17,570 nt of DNA from Bryobacteraceae bacterium (GTDB lineage Bacteria > Acidobacteriota > Terriglobia > Bryobacterales > Bryobacteraceae), in NCBI GenBank assembly GCA_025350445.1, contig JANXXV010000702.1, positions 1-17,570 of the forward strand, given 5' to 3'. Below, in pieces: positions 1 through 7,041 of the stretch. Under the pieces are notes generated by a model that saw nothing but the letters and a program-made list of their open reading frames with translations, was not told the origin of the DNA and searched no databases. The position numbers were made by a program, and so were the translations under genes. How positions within the stretch are numbered: position 1 is the stretch's first letter; each line of letters starts with the position of its first letter.

Positions 1-507
1 GATTTTGTTCGGGTCCGACTTGGCGATGATCGCCAGCGCAAACACTCCGCGCAATTGCTTCACCGCGATCCGCGCCGCCTCTTCCAGGTTGCCGGTATAG
101 TGCTTTTCAATTAAATGGGCAATGACTTCCGTATCCGTTTCCGTCAGAAAGACGTGCCCCTCTTTCTGCAACTGCGCCTTCAGCGACAGGTAGTTTTCAA
201 CGATTCCGTTGTGCACCACCACAATGTCGCCTTTGCAATCGCGATGCGGATGCGCATTCTCCTCGGTCGGCCGCCCGTGCGTCGCCCACCGCGTGTGGCC
301 GATGCCGTACGAGCCGGCCATTGGATTGGTCCGGATCACCTCTTCCAGGTTCCGCAGCTTCCCTGAGGCCCGCCGGATGCACAGCTCTCCTTCCGACACC
401 ACCGCAATGCCGGCCGAGTCGTAACCGCGATACTCCAGGCGGCGCAACCCATCCAGAACAATGGGTACTGCTTGTTGAGACCCGATATAGCCAACGATTC
501 CACACAT
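1..507 (-). CDS. glmS: Glucosamine-6-phosphate synthase, N-terminal glutaminase domain (partial, runs off the window edge)
   Basis: GlmS makes glucosamine-6-phosphate from fructose-6-phosphate and glutamine, the first step to UDP-GlcNAc for peptidoglycan and LPS, in the cytoplasm. The 169 visible residues are the class II glutamine amidotransferase domain. The protein starts MCGIVGYIG, so Cys2 becomes the N-terminal nucleophile after Met removal. [12 protein letters not shown] (22-33), HTRWATHG (71-78) and HNGIVENY (99-106) are family signatures. The sugar isomerase domains lie beyond position 1. A GGAGG sits about 6 nt before the ATG at 507 and fixes the start. It lies 33 nt downstream of purS on the same strand, so the two are probably co-transcribed. 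No glmS ribozyme would fit in that gap. Identification is certain; only completeness is unknown. Confidence 0.97.
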   Translation of the reverse strand, partial: MCGIVGYIGSQQAVPIVLDGLRRLEYRGYDSAGIAVVSEGELCIRRASGKLRNLEEVIRTNPMAGSYGIGHTRWATHGRPTEENAHPHRDCKGDIVVVHNGIVENYLSLKAQLQKEGHVFLTETDTEVIAHLIEKHYTGNLEEAARIAVKQLRGVFALAIIAKSDPNKI

Positions 508-540
508 ACTTTGCCCTCCGTACGACCCGCTTGTGAATTG

Positions 541-786
541 TTAATCGATAAACTCTACCTGGTAATCCTCAATCACCGGATTCGCCAGTACGTCCTTCGC
601 AATCTGCTCGATCTCGGCCGCGGCGCTTGCCCGGTCCGTTCCCGGGGCCAGGGAAATCTCGAAAAACTTGCCCTGGCGGACGCTGGAAATAGACGCGTGG
701 CCTAGTCCGGCGAGTGCTCCACGGATAATCTGCCCTTGCGGGTCGAGAACGGTCGGCTTGAGAGATACGTAGACGCGGGCTTTCAT
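541..786 (-). CDS. purS: Phosphoribosylformylglycinamidine synthase subunit PurS
   Basis: PurS is the small bridging subunit that joins PurQ (glutaminase) and small PurL in the FGAM synthase step of purine synthesis. The 81-residue product has the family start MKARVYVSLKPTVLDPQG, the central segment IRGALAGLGH and the ending YQVEFID, and the usual length of about 80 residues. The frame opens 12 nt earlier with another ATG at 798. However, a GGAG lies about 6 nt before the ATG at 786, and homologues begin with this Met-Lys, so 786 is preferred. It is followed by glmS 33 nt downstream. purQ and purL are not in the window, which differs from the Bacillus-type purS-purQ-purL order. purB lies about 1 kb away on the other strand. 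Confidence 0.93.
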   Translation of the reverse strand: MKARVYVSLKPTVLDPQGQIIRGALAGLGHASISSVRQGKFFEISLAPGTDRASAAAEIEQIAKDVLANPVIEDYQVEFID

Positions 787-1663
787 GGGATTCTCCATTG
801 TAAACCGCCCTTCCGCTTTCCGCGAGATAACATTTCCCTATCGTTTTGTTCCGGCTCGTGCTACAAAATATACAAGGCAGGACCGTCCCATCGTAAAAAT
901 CTGTGTGCTGGCGAGCAGCAGCTCGGGCAATTCCACATTCATCGGCACCGCGAACACCCGCATTCTGATCGACGCGGGGCTGAGCAAGCGGGAGATTTTC
1001 GCCCGCTTGGCGGCCATCGGCGAATCGCCCGCGGACCTTGACGCGGTTGTCATCTCGCACGAACACAGCGATCACGTCTGCGGCCTGATTCCCATCCTGC
1101 GCGAACTGGAGATCCCGGTTTATCTCAGCACGCTCACCGCTCCGGCCATCGCCTGGGGCGAATTCGACCGCAAGAAGCTCGAAACATTCCAAGCCGGCGA
1201 GCGAATTTCGATAGGCGAGATGGAGATCGACACGTTTACTATCCCGCATGATGCCATCGATCCCGTTGCGTTCTGCATTCGCACCCACGGGGTTAAGATC
1301 GGCATCGTTACCGATTTAGGTTATATCCCCGAATCCATTCAGGTTCATCTGCGTGGGGTGGATTTCCTGCTGCTGGAATCGAATCACGACCTCGAAATGT
1401 TAAAAGTCGGCCCGTATCCGTGGTCGGTCAAGCAGCGTGTCATGGGCCGGAAAGGTCATCTCTCGAACGATGCCGTCTCCGATTACATCCGCGATGCCAT
1501 GGATTCCAGCGTCCATACGCTGGTTCTGGGACACTTAAGCCCGCACAACAATTACCCGGCTACCGTCGAGTTGGTAGCCTCCCAAGCGCTTGCGCAGCGC
1601 TCTTTGAGCACCCGCCTCGTGGTATCCGAACCTAAGCAACAGTCGGCCGTCTTCGCCTATTAA
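785..1663 (+). CDS. Metallo-beta-lactamase-fold hydrolase, YycJ/WalJ-like
   Basis: This is probably a zinc-dependent MBL-fold phosphodiesterase/nuclease of the YycJ (WalJ) group, cytoplasmic. In the full open frame (292 residues) the metal motif HEHSDH is at residues 92-97. Further candidate ligands are H155 (IPHDA), D177 (VTDLGY), H201 (SNHD) and H250 (LGHLSPHN). SSSSGNS at about 44-50 is typical of the N-terminal strand. Homology should begin at VKICVLASSSSGNS, about residue 36. The first 35 residues look non-coding, and the ATG at 785 overlaps the purS start codon in a CATG. No ATG, GTG or TTG lies between 785 and 890. An ATC at 890, with AGGA about 7 nt before it, would give 257 residues, normal for the family. 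GTG at 905 would trim the first strand. The start is therefore uncertain; the family is clear. purB follows after 126 bp with no gene. Confidence 0.88.
   Translation: MGFSIVNRPSAFREITFPYRFVPARATKYTRQDRPIVKICVLASSSSGNSTFIGTANTRILIDAGLSKREIFARLAAIGESPADLDAVVISHEHSDHVCGLIPILRELEIPVYLSTLTAPAIAWGEFDRKKLETFQAGERISIGEMEIDTFTIPHDAIDPVAFCIRTHGVKIGIVTDLGYIPESIQVHLRGVDFLLLESNHDLEMLKVGPYPWSVKQRVMGRKGHLSNDAVSDYIRDAMDSSVHTLVLGHLSPHNNYPATVELVASQALAQRSLSTRLVVSEPKQQSAVFAY
846..874 (+). promoter_or_regulatory. Candidate sigma70 promoter for the metallo-beta-lactamase-fold gene
   Basis: TTGTTC (846-851), a 17-bp spacer and TATACA (869-874) form a weak sigma70-like pair (3/6 and 4/6 matches) in the AT-richer stretch between divergent purS and the MBL gene. 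It predicts transcription from about 881. That is downstream of the only ATG (785) that would open the long form of the gene, so it supports a later translation start near 890. The evidence is sequence only. Confidence 0.35.
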
Positions 1664-1789
1664 CCTCCAGTCTCAGGAAATTCTCGAGAACCGGCGGATG
1701 CCGCGCCCGCGCCGCCCGCCCGCGTCCGGCCTGTAGTAACCACAAATTCCTTCAGAGCCAGCCAGGCACACTGATAGACTGAGACTACA

Positions 1790-3103
1790 ATGATTCCCCG
1801 CTATACGCGGCCCGCAATGGGCCACATTTGGAGTGATGAGAACAAGTACCAGTGCTGGCTGGCGGTGGAACTCGCCGCCTCGGAAGCGCTGGCGGAGCTG
1901 GGGGAGGTTCCGGTTGAGGCCGCCCGCGCTCTTAGGACCCACGCGCGCGTGGATGTCGCACGGATTCAAGAGATTGAACGCGAAGTGAAGCACGACGTCA
2001 TCGCATTTACTACAGCCGTAGCAGAATCCATGGCCGCAGCGGGTGCCGCGGAATCGTCAAGGTGGTTCCACTATGGCCTTACTTCTAATGATGTAGTAGA
2101 TACGGCGCAGGCTCTCCAGATTAAAGCGGCATCCGCGCTCATCCACCAGGAATTGAGCCGCCTGACGGAAATACTGAAACGCCGGGCGTTGGAGTTCCAA
2201 CACACGGTCCAGATTGGACGGACCCACGGCGTCCATGCCGAACCGATCACGTTCGGACTCAAGTTGGCTCTGTGGTATGACGAGATGCGCCGCAACATTC
2301 GACGCTTTGAAGCCGCGGCCGAAGACCTCCGGGTAGGGAAGACGTCGGGCGCTGTCGGAACCTTCGCCCACATTGGGCCCGCCGCCGAAGACCTGATCTG
2401 CGCCAAACTCGGCCTACAGGCCGCCCCGATTTCCTCCCAGGTGCTGTCGCGGGATCTGCACGCCGCCTACATCTCCACGCTGGGGTTAATCACCTCCACT
2501 CTCGACAAGATTGCCCTTGAAATCAGGCACTTGCAGCGAACGGAGGTCCGTGAGGCGGAAGAGCCGTTCGCTGCCGGACAGAAAGGATCGTCCGCGATGC
2601 CGCACAAACGAAACCCCGTTACCTGCGAACAGATCTGCGGCTTGGCGCGCGTGGTCCGGTCGAACGTCCAGGCGGCGTTTGAGAACATCGCGCTGTGGCA
2701 CGAACGCGATATCTCCCACTCTTCGGTGGAGCGCGTCATTCTTCCCGATTCCACCATTTTGACCGATTACCTGCTGGCCAAGACGTCGTGGCTGATCGAT
2801 GGTTTGCAGGTGAACGCCGAACGGATGCGGAGAAATCTGGAATCAACCCAGGGTTTGGTCTTCTCGGGCCAACTGCTGCTCGATCTGTCCGCCGCCGGAA
2901 TGCTCCGTGAGGCAGCTTACAAATCGGTCCAGGAGAAGGCGATGCAGGCGTGGAAAGACGAATCGGACTTCCGAAAGGCGGTTTCCCAAGACCCGGAAGT
3001 GCTGTCTCACCTCACCCCCGAAAAGATAGTTGAGAGTTTCTCGCTCCAGCGTCAACTTCGAAACGTGGACGCTATCTTCCTGCGAGTGTTCCAGTTAGGT
3101 TGA
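1790..3103 (+). CDS. purB: Adenylosuccinate lyase
   Basis: PurB cleaves SAICAR to AICAR and adenylosuccinate to AMP, releasing fumarate, in purine synthesis. The 437 residues match the family full length and resemble Bacillus PurB throughout (start MIPRYTRP). Visible features are H68 in KHDVIAF, HYGLTSNDVVDTA (94-106), the general-acid histidine in GRTHGVHAEP (143-152), and the fumarase/aspartase superfamily signature GSSAMPHKRNP (266-276) on the mobile serine loop. LWHERDISHSSVER (302-315) is also family-typical. There is no strong ribosome binding site before the ATG. A weak promoter-like pair, TTCAGA (1751-1756) and TAGACT (1775-1780) with 18 bp between, would give a very short leader. It stands alone on the plus strand and converges on the small membrane-protein gene. 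Confidence 0.97.
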   Translation: MIPRYTRPAMGHIWSDENKYQCWLAVELAASEALAELGEVPVEAARALRTHARVDVARIQEIEREVKHDVIAFTTAVAESMAAAGAAESSRWFHYGLTSNDVVDTAQALQIKAASALIHQELSRLTEILKRRALEFQHTVQIGRTHGVHAEPITFGLKLALWYDEMRRNIRRFEAAAEDLRVGKTSGAVGTFAHIGPAAEDLICAKLGLQAAPISSQVLSRDLHAAYISTLGLITSTLDKIALEIRHLQRTEVREAEEPFAAGQKGSSAMPHKRNPVTCEQICGLARVVRSNVQAAFENIALWHERDISHSSVERVILPDSTILTDYLLAKTSWLIDGLQVNAERMRRNLESTQGLVFSGQLLLDLSAAGMLREAAYKSVQEKAMQAWKDESDFRKAVSQDPEVLSHLTPEKIVESFSLQRQLRNVDAIFLRVFQLG

Positions 3104-3116
3104 AATTTGTTCTGTT

Positions 3117-3135
3117 CCGCAATTCATGGTTGCGG
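3117..3135. terminator. Weak stem-loop between convergent genes, possible bidirectional terminator
   Basis: CCGCAA (3117-3122) and TTGCGG (3130-3135) form a perfect 6-bp stem with a 7-nt loop, followed by TTTGT. It starts 13 nt after the purB stop, and its loop contains the stop codon of the opposing small ORF. The stem is short and the T-tract poor, so termination is only a possibility. Confidence 0.35.
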
Positions 3136-3378
3136 TTTGTATCGAATCAATCGAAACGCCGCGGCACCGAGAAAAAACAGCCCGAATGTCATGGCCACCC
3201 CGATCTCTCCCCGATTCGGCGGGGCGGCATTCAGTGTTAGATGTCCGGGCCAGTAGCGATCACGGAATCCGGCGAAGAGAAACACCGCGCCGGTGATCGC
3301 CAGGCAGAGCGTGGTTCGGGAGTTTGCACCCATCAAAATCAAACTATCCGATATTGATGAGAGTTGCAAGCACGCCAT
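3124..3378 (-). CDS. Small two-helix membrane protein of unknown function
   Basis: I do not recognise this 84-residue product. It has two hydrophobic segments, about residues 22-38 (TTLCLAITGAVFLFAGF) and 58-78 (around GVAMTFGLFFLGAAAF). A polar loop with RDRYWPGH and NAAPPNRGE lies between them, and a basic tail RLIRYKPQP follows, so it is probably an inner-membrane hairpin with both ends on the cytoplasmic side. A second Met at residue 16 (start at 3333, MGANSRTT) would still keep both helices and may be the true start. Neither start has a clear ribosome binding site. The 5' end abuts the imperfect inverted repeat at 3377-3398 and is divergent from the response regulator, with which it could share control. 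Confidence 0.5.
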   Translation of the reverse strand: MACLQLSSISDSLILMGANSRTTLCLAITGAVFLFAGFRDRYWPGHLTLNAAPPNRGEIGVAMTFGLFFLGAAAFRLIRYKPQP

Positions 3379-3398
3379 ATACTACAGTCGTCGTATAT
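3377..3398. promoter_or_regulatory. AT-rich imperfect inverted repeat between divergent genes
   Basis: ATATACTAC (3377-3385) and GTCGTATAT (3390-3398) pair with one mismatch around AGTC. It lies in the AT-rich intergenic stretch between the small membrane-protein gene and the response regulator. The response-regulator side also has a TATGAT -10-like hexamer at 3440-3445. An operator or divergent promoter is plausible. Repeats of this size arise by chance in a window this long, so confidence is low. Confidence 0.3.
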
Positions 3399-3499
3399 AT
3401 ACCCCCCAAAATGGTGGTTCGTTTTTGACCACTTTGCGTTATGATTGAAAAGTGAGCGGCAACTCAATTGCCTGCTCCGGACTTTCGGGAGAGCACCCA

Positions 3500-3931
3500 A
3501 TGACGAAATATCCGCGCGGTGCCAGCCTCGACTTAGCAAGGGTGCTGGTCGTAGACGACGACCCAACATCCCGGCTTACGCTTCAAACTGTTTTAGAAGC
3601 GGGCGGTTACCACGTCGATGCCGCAGCGACCGCCGCCGAAGCGGTCGGCAAACTGGATAGGGAAGAATACGAGCTTGTTCTCAGTGACTTACAGATGGAA
3701 TCCCCGGAAGCCGGACTCAAGGTCATCGCTCATGCGAAGATGATGGACTACAAGCCTGCCACGGCGATTGTAACCACCTATCACAATAACTTCATACGGC
3801 AGTCCAACTCGGACCGGTCCGTTTTAGTCGAACCGGAAGATGTCCCGGGTTTGCTCGGCAAGGTGGCCAACTTAATTGCCAGCCGTGTGAATCGCCGCCT
3901 CAACCGCCAGCTAAAGCACTCCGGCAACTGA
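3500..3931 (+). CDS. Single-domain response regulator with a degenerate receiver site
   Basis: This is a CheY-like receiver with no output domain, so it would act by protein contact. Numbered from the ATG at 3500 (143 residues), the acidic pocket is DDD (19-21), the phosphoacceptor is Asp63 in LSDLQM, and the switch Thr is at 92 or 93 in IVTTYH. The lysine normally found before the conserved Pro is replaced by Glu111 (SVLVEPED). The chemistry and signalling at Asp63 may therefore be altered. The frame opens at a GTG at 3452. A GGAGAG about 7 nt before 3500 and the start of fold similarity favour the ATG. The basic tail NRRLNRQLKHSGN is unexplained. No histidine kinase is nearby. Its last 21 bp overlap the 3' end of the convergent hydrolase gene. 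Confidence 0.85.
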   Translation: MTKYPRGASLDLARVLVVDDDPTSRLTLQTVLEAGGYHVDAAATAAEAVGKLDREEYELVLSDLQMESPEAGLKVIAHAKMMDYKPATAIVTTYHNNFIRQSNSDRSVLVEPEDVPGLLGKVANLIASRVNRRLNRQLKHSGN

Positions 3932-4534
3932 GTTTTCGAACTCGTCCAGCGCTCCCTTGAAGAAGTGATCTTCCGCTTCCACCCACATCAGCCGCTTTGG
4001 TTCCGGTAGCCGGTCGAATAATGCCTGTAGCTCCGGCTTCGGTCCAAATTCGTCGTGCGTGCTGTGGATAAAAGTGCGATCTTTCGTGCAATCCTCCAGG
4101 TAAGATCGATCCGCGTAAACCGTTGGGAACCCGACAGCAATCACTCGGTCGACGTCCGGCAGCGTACACCCCAGCCGCAAGACGATCCGCGAGCCGAACG
4201 AGAAACCCGCCAGCAGATAGGGAAGGTTCGGGTAGCGCGCCCGAAGCCATGTCAGCGCCGCTCGGGCATCTTCCAGTTCTCCGTTGCCGTGGTCGTAAGC
4301 GCCTTCGCTGAGATTCACCCCGCGGTAGTTGAAGCGCAGCACCACACAGCCGCTTCGGCGAAGCCCGCGCGCGATCCGGTAGACGACCTTGTTGTGCATG
4401 GTGCCGCCATGGCGCGGATGAGGATGGCAAACCAGCGCCACTTGCCGTGGCTCCCGGTCTTCCGGCTCTTCAAGTAAAGCCTCCAGCTTTCCCGCGGGCC
4501 CTTCCAGCAAAAGACTTTCGATCCGGCGCGGCAT
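3911..4534 (-). CDS. Alpha/beta hydrolase, COG2945-like
   Basis: This 207-residue cytoplasmic alpha/beta hydrolase has no signal peptide. Residues 37-44 (HPHPRHGG) form the oxyanion-side loop. FNYRGVNLSEG (68-78) is typical of the COG2945 group. GFSFG (110-114) is the nucleophile elbow with Ser112, and H190 in EDHFF is the likely catalytic His, with an acid near D161. The natural substrate of this family is not established. It is the last gene of the leftward cluster, 25 nt after yajQ, with no strong ribosome binding site at the ATG at 4534. Its stop lies inside the 3' end of the convergent response-regulator gene. Confidence 0.87.
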   Translation of the reverse strand: MPRRIESLLLEGPAGKLEALLEEPEDREPRQVALVCHPHPRHGGTMHNKVVYRIARGLRRSGCVVLRFNYRGVNLSEGAYDHGNGELEDARAALTWLRARYPNLPYLLAGFSFGSRIVLRLGCTLPDVDRVIAVGFPTVYADRSYLEDCTKDRTFIHSTHDEFGPKPELQALFDRLPEPKRLMWVEAEDHFFKGALDEFENSVAGVL

Positions 4535-4559
4535 CAGGGCTGGACTTCAGAGTTCGGCA

Positions 4560-5060
4560 TCAATTTGTCCGGTAATTGATAAACTGCATGTCGATCCCGA
4601 GATCGAATCCGTTCAATAGCTTGATGATCTCCTGCAGCGAGTCCCGATCCTTGCCGCTGACGCGCACCAGATCGCCCTGGATAGAGGCTTGCACCTTCTT
4701 CTTACTATCCTTGATAATCTTCACGATTTCCTTGGCCTTCTCGATGGCGATACCCTGTGCCAGCGTAATCTCCTGGCGGACAGTGGCTCCGGAGGCGGCC
4801 TGAACCGGGCCGTAGGTCAGTGCCTTTAGCGAGATGCCCCGCTTGACCAGCTTCTGCTGCAGGATCTCAGTGACGGCCTTCAGCTTGAACTCGTCCATAC
4901 TGGCGAGCGTGATCTTGTGCTCTTTCTCGTTTAGGGCGATGGAAGACTTCGAATTCTTGAGATCGAAACGAGTCAGCAGTTCTTTATCCGCTTGCTGAAT
5001 CGCGTTGATCACTTCGGGCATTTCCACTTTCGAGACTATATCGAAGCTGTTGTCAGGCAT
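4560..5060 (-). CDS. yajQ: YajQ family nucleotide-binding protein (UPF0234)
   Basis: This small cytoplasmic protein has two ferredoxin-like halves. In some proteobacteria, family members bind cyclic di-GMP or other nucleotides and modulate transcription factors. The length (166) and the whole sequence fit the family: [17 protein letters not shown] at the start, [14 protein letters not shown] (29-42), and the C-terminal [15 protein letters not shown] and [13 protein letters not shown] blocks. Translation begins 3 nt after the stop of the upstream response-regulator gene, with AGG in the junction, so the two are probably translationally coupled. A role in cyclic-nucleotide signalling here is inference from the family. 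Confidence 0.96.
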   Translation of the reverse strand: MPDNSFDIVSKVEMPEVINAIQQADKELLTRFDLKNSKSSIALNEKEHKITLASMDEFKLKAVTEILQQKLVKRGISLKALTYGPVQAASGATVRQEITLAQGIAIEKAKEIVKIIKDSKKKVQASIQGDLVRVSGKDRDSLQEIIKLLNGFDLGIDMQFINYRTN

Positions 5061-5063
5061 TGG

Positions 5064-5699
5064 TTAATGACCTAATGCTACCAGAACACGCTCGGTAATC
5101 TCGTCAATCATTTTCGGAAGCGACGCCTCCAGGGCAAGCGTTACGGCGGCTCGCACCATTTCCGCCTCGGGCGAAGGGGCCGCGGACGTTCCGTAAATGC
5201 CGGGTGGTTCCGCTACGACGCGCACCGGTACTGCCGCGGTCGGCGCAAGAATCATCGGGACAAGCGACTGTTGCTTCTCAACCACAGGCAGGAAGAATTC
5301 CGCCGGGGCCGCGCGTTCCGCCCTGGCGGCGCTGGCGGCGGCCATCAGCGGGCGCACCATTTCAAGAACTACCGACGATTCGAACGGCTTCTTAAGAATG
5401 CCGTCGCACCTGACGGCGGCTGCCTGCGCTTCATCGAAGGGTTCCAGCATGCCGGCAGTCAGGATCACGCGGACGTGCTGGTGGCGAACCTGCTTCTTCA
5501 CTTCCCGGCAGATGTCGTAACCGGAGCGGCTGGGAAGCGACACGTCGGCCAACACTAGATCCGGGTCTACATCGGCCAGGCGCATCAAGGCCGTGTTACC
5601 GTCGGTTACCGTGACCACCTCGAACCCTTCCTCCCGAAGAATACGTTCGCCCATGCGCTGGGCGTGCGGACTATCGTCGGCAAGAAGAATTCGGCTCAT
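5064..5699 (-). CDS. Response regulator receiver protein with C-terminal amphipathic extension
   Basis: Residues 1-120 form a complete receiver: acidic pair D8-D9, phosphoacceptor Asp52 (VLADVSLP), Thr81 (ILTAG) and Lys104 (LKKPF). A low-complexity Ala/Pro linker of about 55 residues follows. A conserved-looking helix, about 176-211, ends the protein (AAVTLALEASLPKMIDEI, then TERVLVALGH). No DNA-binding or enzyme output domain is visible. The terminal helix recalls the LPxxVExxV-type helices of polar-organising and DUF2497/PopZ-like proteins, which is only a resemblance. The gene lies between bamD (20 nt upstream) and yajQ (3 nt downstream), in the same operon. No kinase is in the window. Confidence 0.88.
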   Translation of the reverse strand: MSRILLADDSPHAQRMGERILREEGFEVVTVTDGNTALMRLADVDPDLVLADVSLPSRSGYDICREVKKQVRHQHVRVILTAGMLEPFDEAQAAAVRCDGILKKPFESSVVLEMVRPLMAAASAARAERAAPAEFFLPVVEKQQSLVPMILAPTAAVPVRVVAEPPGIYGTSAAPSPEAEMVRAAVTLALEASLPKMIDEITERVLVALGH

Positions 5700-5719
5700 A
5701 CAGTGTCAGCATAGCGAAA

Positions 5720-7003
5720 CTACTGGCTGGTGGTCTTCTTCTTTTTCGGCTTCTTTTGCGAACTCTGCTTTGTCGAATCCCGGTTGGTTGGAAGCGGCGC
5801 ATCGGGAGTAGCCGCGGCAGTCGGTTGTGCCGCGGGCGCTTCTCCGTCGGGCTTGGCGGCAGGATCGGTGGTGGTCGCGGGAGCGGCGGCTGCGTCCGGC
5901 TTAGCGGCGGGAGGGTTCTGCCGTGCGTCGGGCTTGGTTTCAAGTAGAGTCGGATCGGTGATCGGCGCCACAGTCACGTCGCCGTTGAACGTGCCGGCCG
6001 CGCCGGCCGCCGCCGGAACCGGCACGCTGGCGGGGACGGTGGGCCGCAGGGTAGTCATGGAAGGCGTACCCGACTTGGCTGCCTGGCTGACATCCGGTCC
6101 TCTCTTTATGGGCCCTAACGCTCGGGAAGTCAATCCTGCTTTACTCTGATTCTCAAGCTCGTACTTCATTCGGGCGTATGCCACCGGATCCGCCTCGGGA
6201 ACAGCTATTTCCAGCGTCTGCAGCCGCTTCTTGGCATCGCCGACGTAAGGGCTTAGCGGGTATTCGCGAACCACGCGCGCGAACGCCTCGCCGCTCTTCT
6301 GGCGGAAGCGCGTCCCCATTTTCGAGTACGAATCGCCCAGCAGCATGTTCGCTTCGTCGGCATTGCTGTAGAGCGGGTACTGATCGGTCAGCGCTTGCAG
6401 ACGGTTGGCGGCGGCGGGATTGCTGCCCTTGGTGTGATAAAAGGTACCGCGGCGCATTTCGCCTTCGGCAATCACTTCCTGAATTTCACGAAGCCGTTGT
6501 TGGGCCTCGGGCGCGAACTTGCTGTTCGGAAATTGGACCAGCAGGTTGCGGCATTCGTCCTCCGCGCGAAGCGCGTGGAGCATGTCGCGGTCCGCCTTCT
6601 CCATTTGCCGGAAATGAATCATGCACACTTTCTCTTGTGCTTCGGCCGATTCCTCTAGCGTGGGATAGAACAGAATGAAGTCTTTGTATTCGGCCTCGGC
6701 CTGCGCCAGCCCGTGCGTGCCGCCCTCGCGGAACCAGCTGTCGGCATAGGCCAGCTTCGCCTTCGCCAGGTACTCACTGGTATCGTAGGTGTTCATCAAC
6801 GTCTGCAACGTAAGCCGCGCCACTTCATAGCGGCTCCGCTCCATGTCGTTGATTGCTTTGTCAAACAGCACTTTGTCAGGTTGCTGGGTATCCTTGGTAA
6901 TGGGGTTCTCGTATTTCTTGCGCTTGAATCCGCACGAACCGATCAGCGCACAGACGACCGAAAGGGCGAGGAGCCGGAGAAGCCAGTTTTTGTGATGAAG
7001 CAT
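5720..7003 (-). CDS. bamD: Outer membrane assembly lipoprotein BamD-like, with long C-terminal tail
   Basis: BamD is a TPR lipoprotein of the BAM complex that folds beta-barrels into the outer membrane. The N-terminus is a lipoprotein signal with lipobox IGSC, so Cys24 is the lipidated residue. Residues about 40-270 carry tetratricopeptide helices (KVLFDKAINDMERSRYEVA, YPTLEESAEAQEKV, FPNSKFAPEAQQRL, YPLSPYVGDAKKRL), the YfiO/BamD pattern. From about 285 to 427 the protein becomes Ala/Pro/Thr-rich and ends in the Lys-rich SQKKPKKKKTTSQ. BamD is usually about 245-280 residues, so this tail of about 150 is unusual. It may span periplasm or peptidoglycan. A different TPR lipoprotein such as a YbgF/CpoB relative is less likely. 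It follows rpe by 38 nt. Confidence 0.87.
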   Translation of the reverse strand: MLHHKNWLLRLLALSVVCALIGSCGFKRKKYENPITKDTQQPDKVLFDKAINDMERSRYEVARLTLQTLMNTYDTSEYLAKAKLAYADSWFREGGTHGLAQAEAEYKDFILFYPTLEESAEAQEKVCMIHFRQMEKADRDMLHALRAEDECRNLLVQFPNSKFAPEAQQRLREIQEVIAEGEMRRGTFYHTKGSNPAAANRLQALTDQYPLYSNADEANMLLGDSYSKMGTRFRQKSGEAFARVVREYPLSPYVGDAKKRLQTLEIAVPEADPVAYARMKYELENQSKAGLTSRALGPIKRGPDVSQAAKSGTPSMTTLRPTVPASVPVPAAAGAAGTFNGDVTVAPITDPTLLETKPDARQNPPAAKPDAAAAPATTTDPAAKPDGEAPAAQPTAAATPDAPLPTNRDSTKQSSQKKPKKKKTTSQ

Positions 7004-7041
7004 GATGTATCTAACCTTTAATTGTACAGCCTGATTGGAAA

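Noticed and set aside
508..540. glmS ribozyme or riboswitch upstream of glmS
   Set aside because: Only 33 nt separate purS and glmS, far too short, and no ribozyme core is seen.
569..1288. 239-codon minus-strand open frame across purS and the MBL gene
   Set aside because: Shadow frame opposite two clearly identified genes; no domain and no ribosome binding site.
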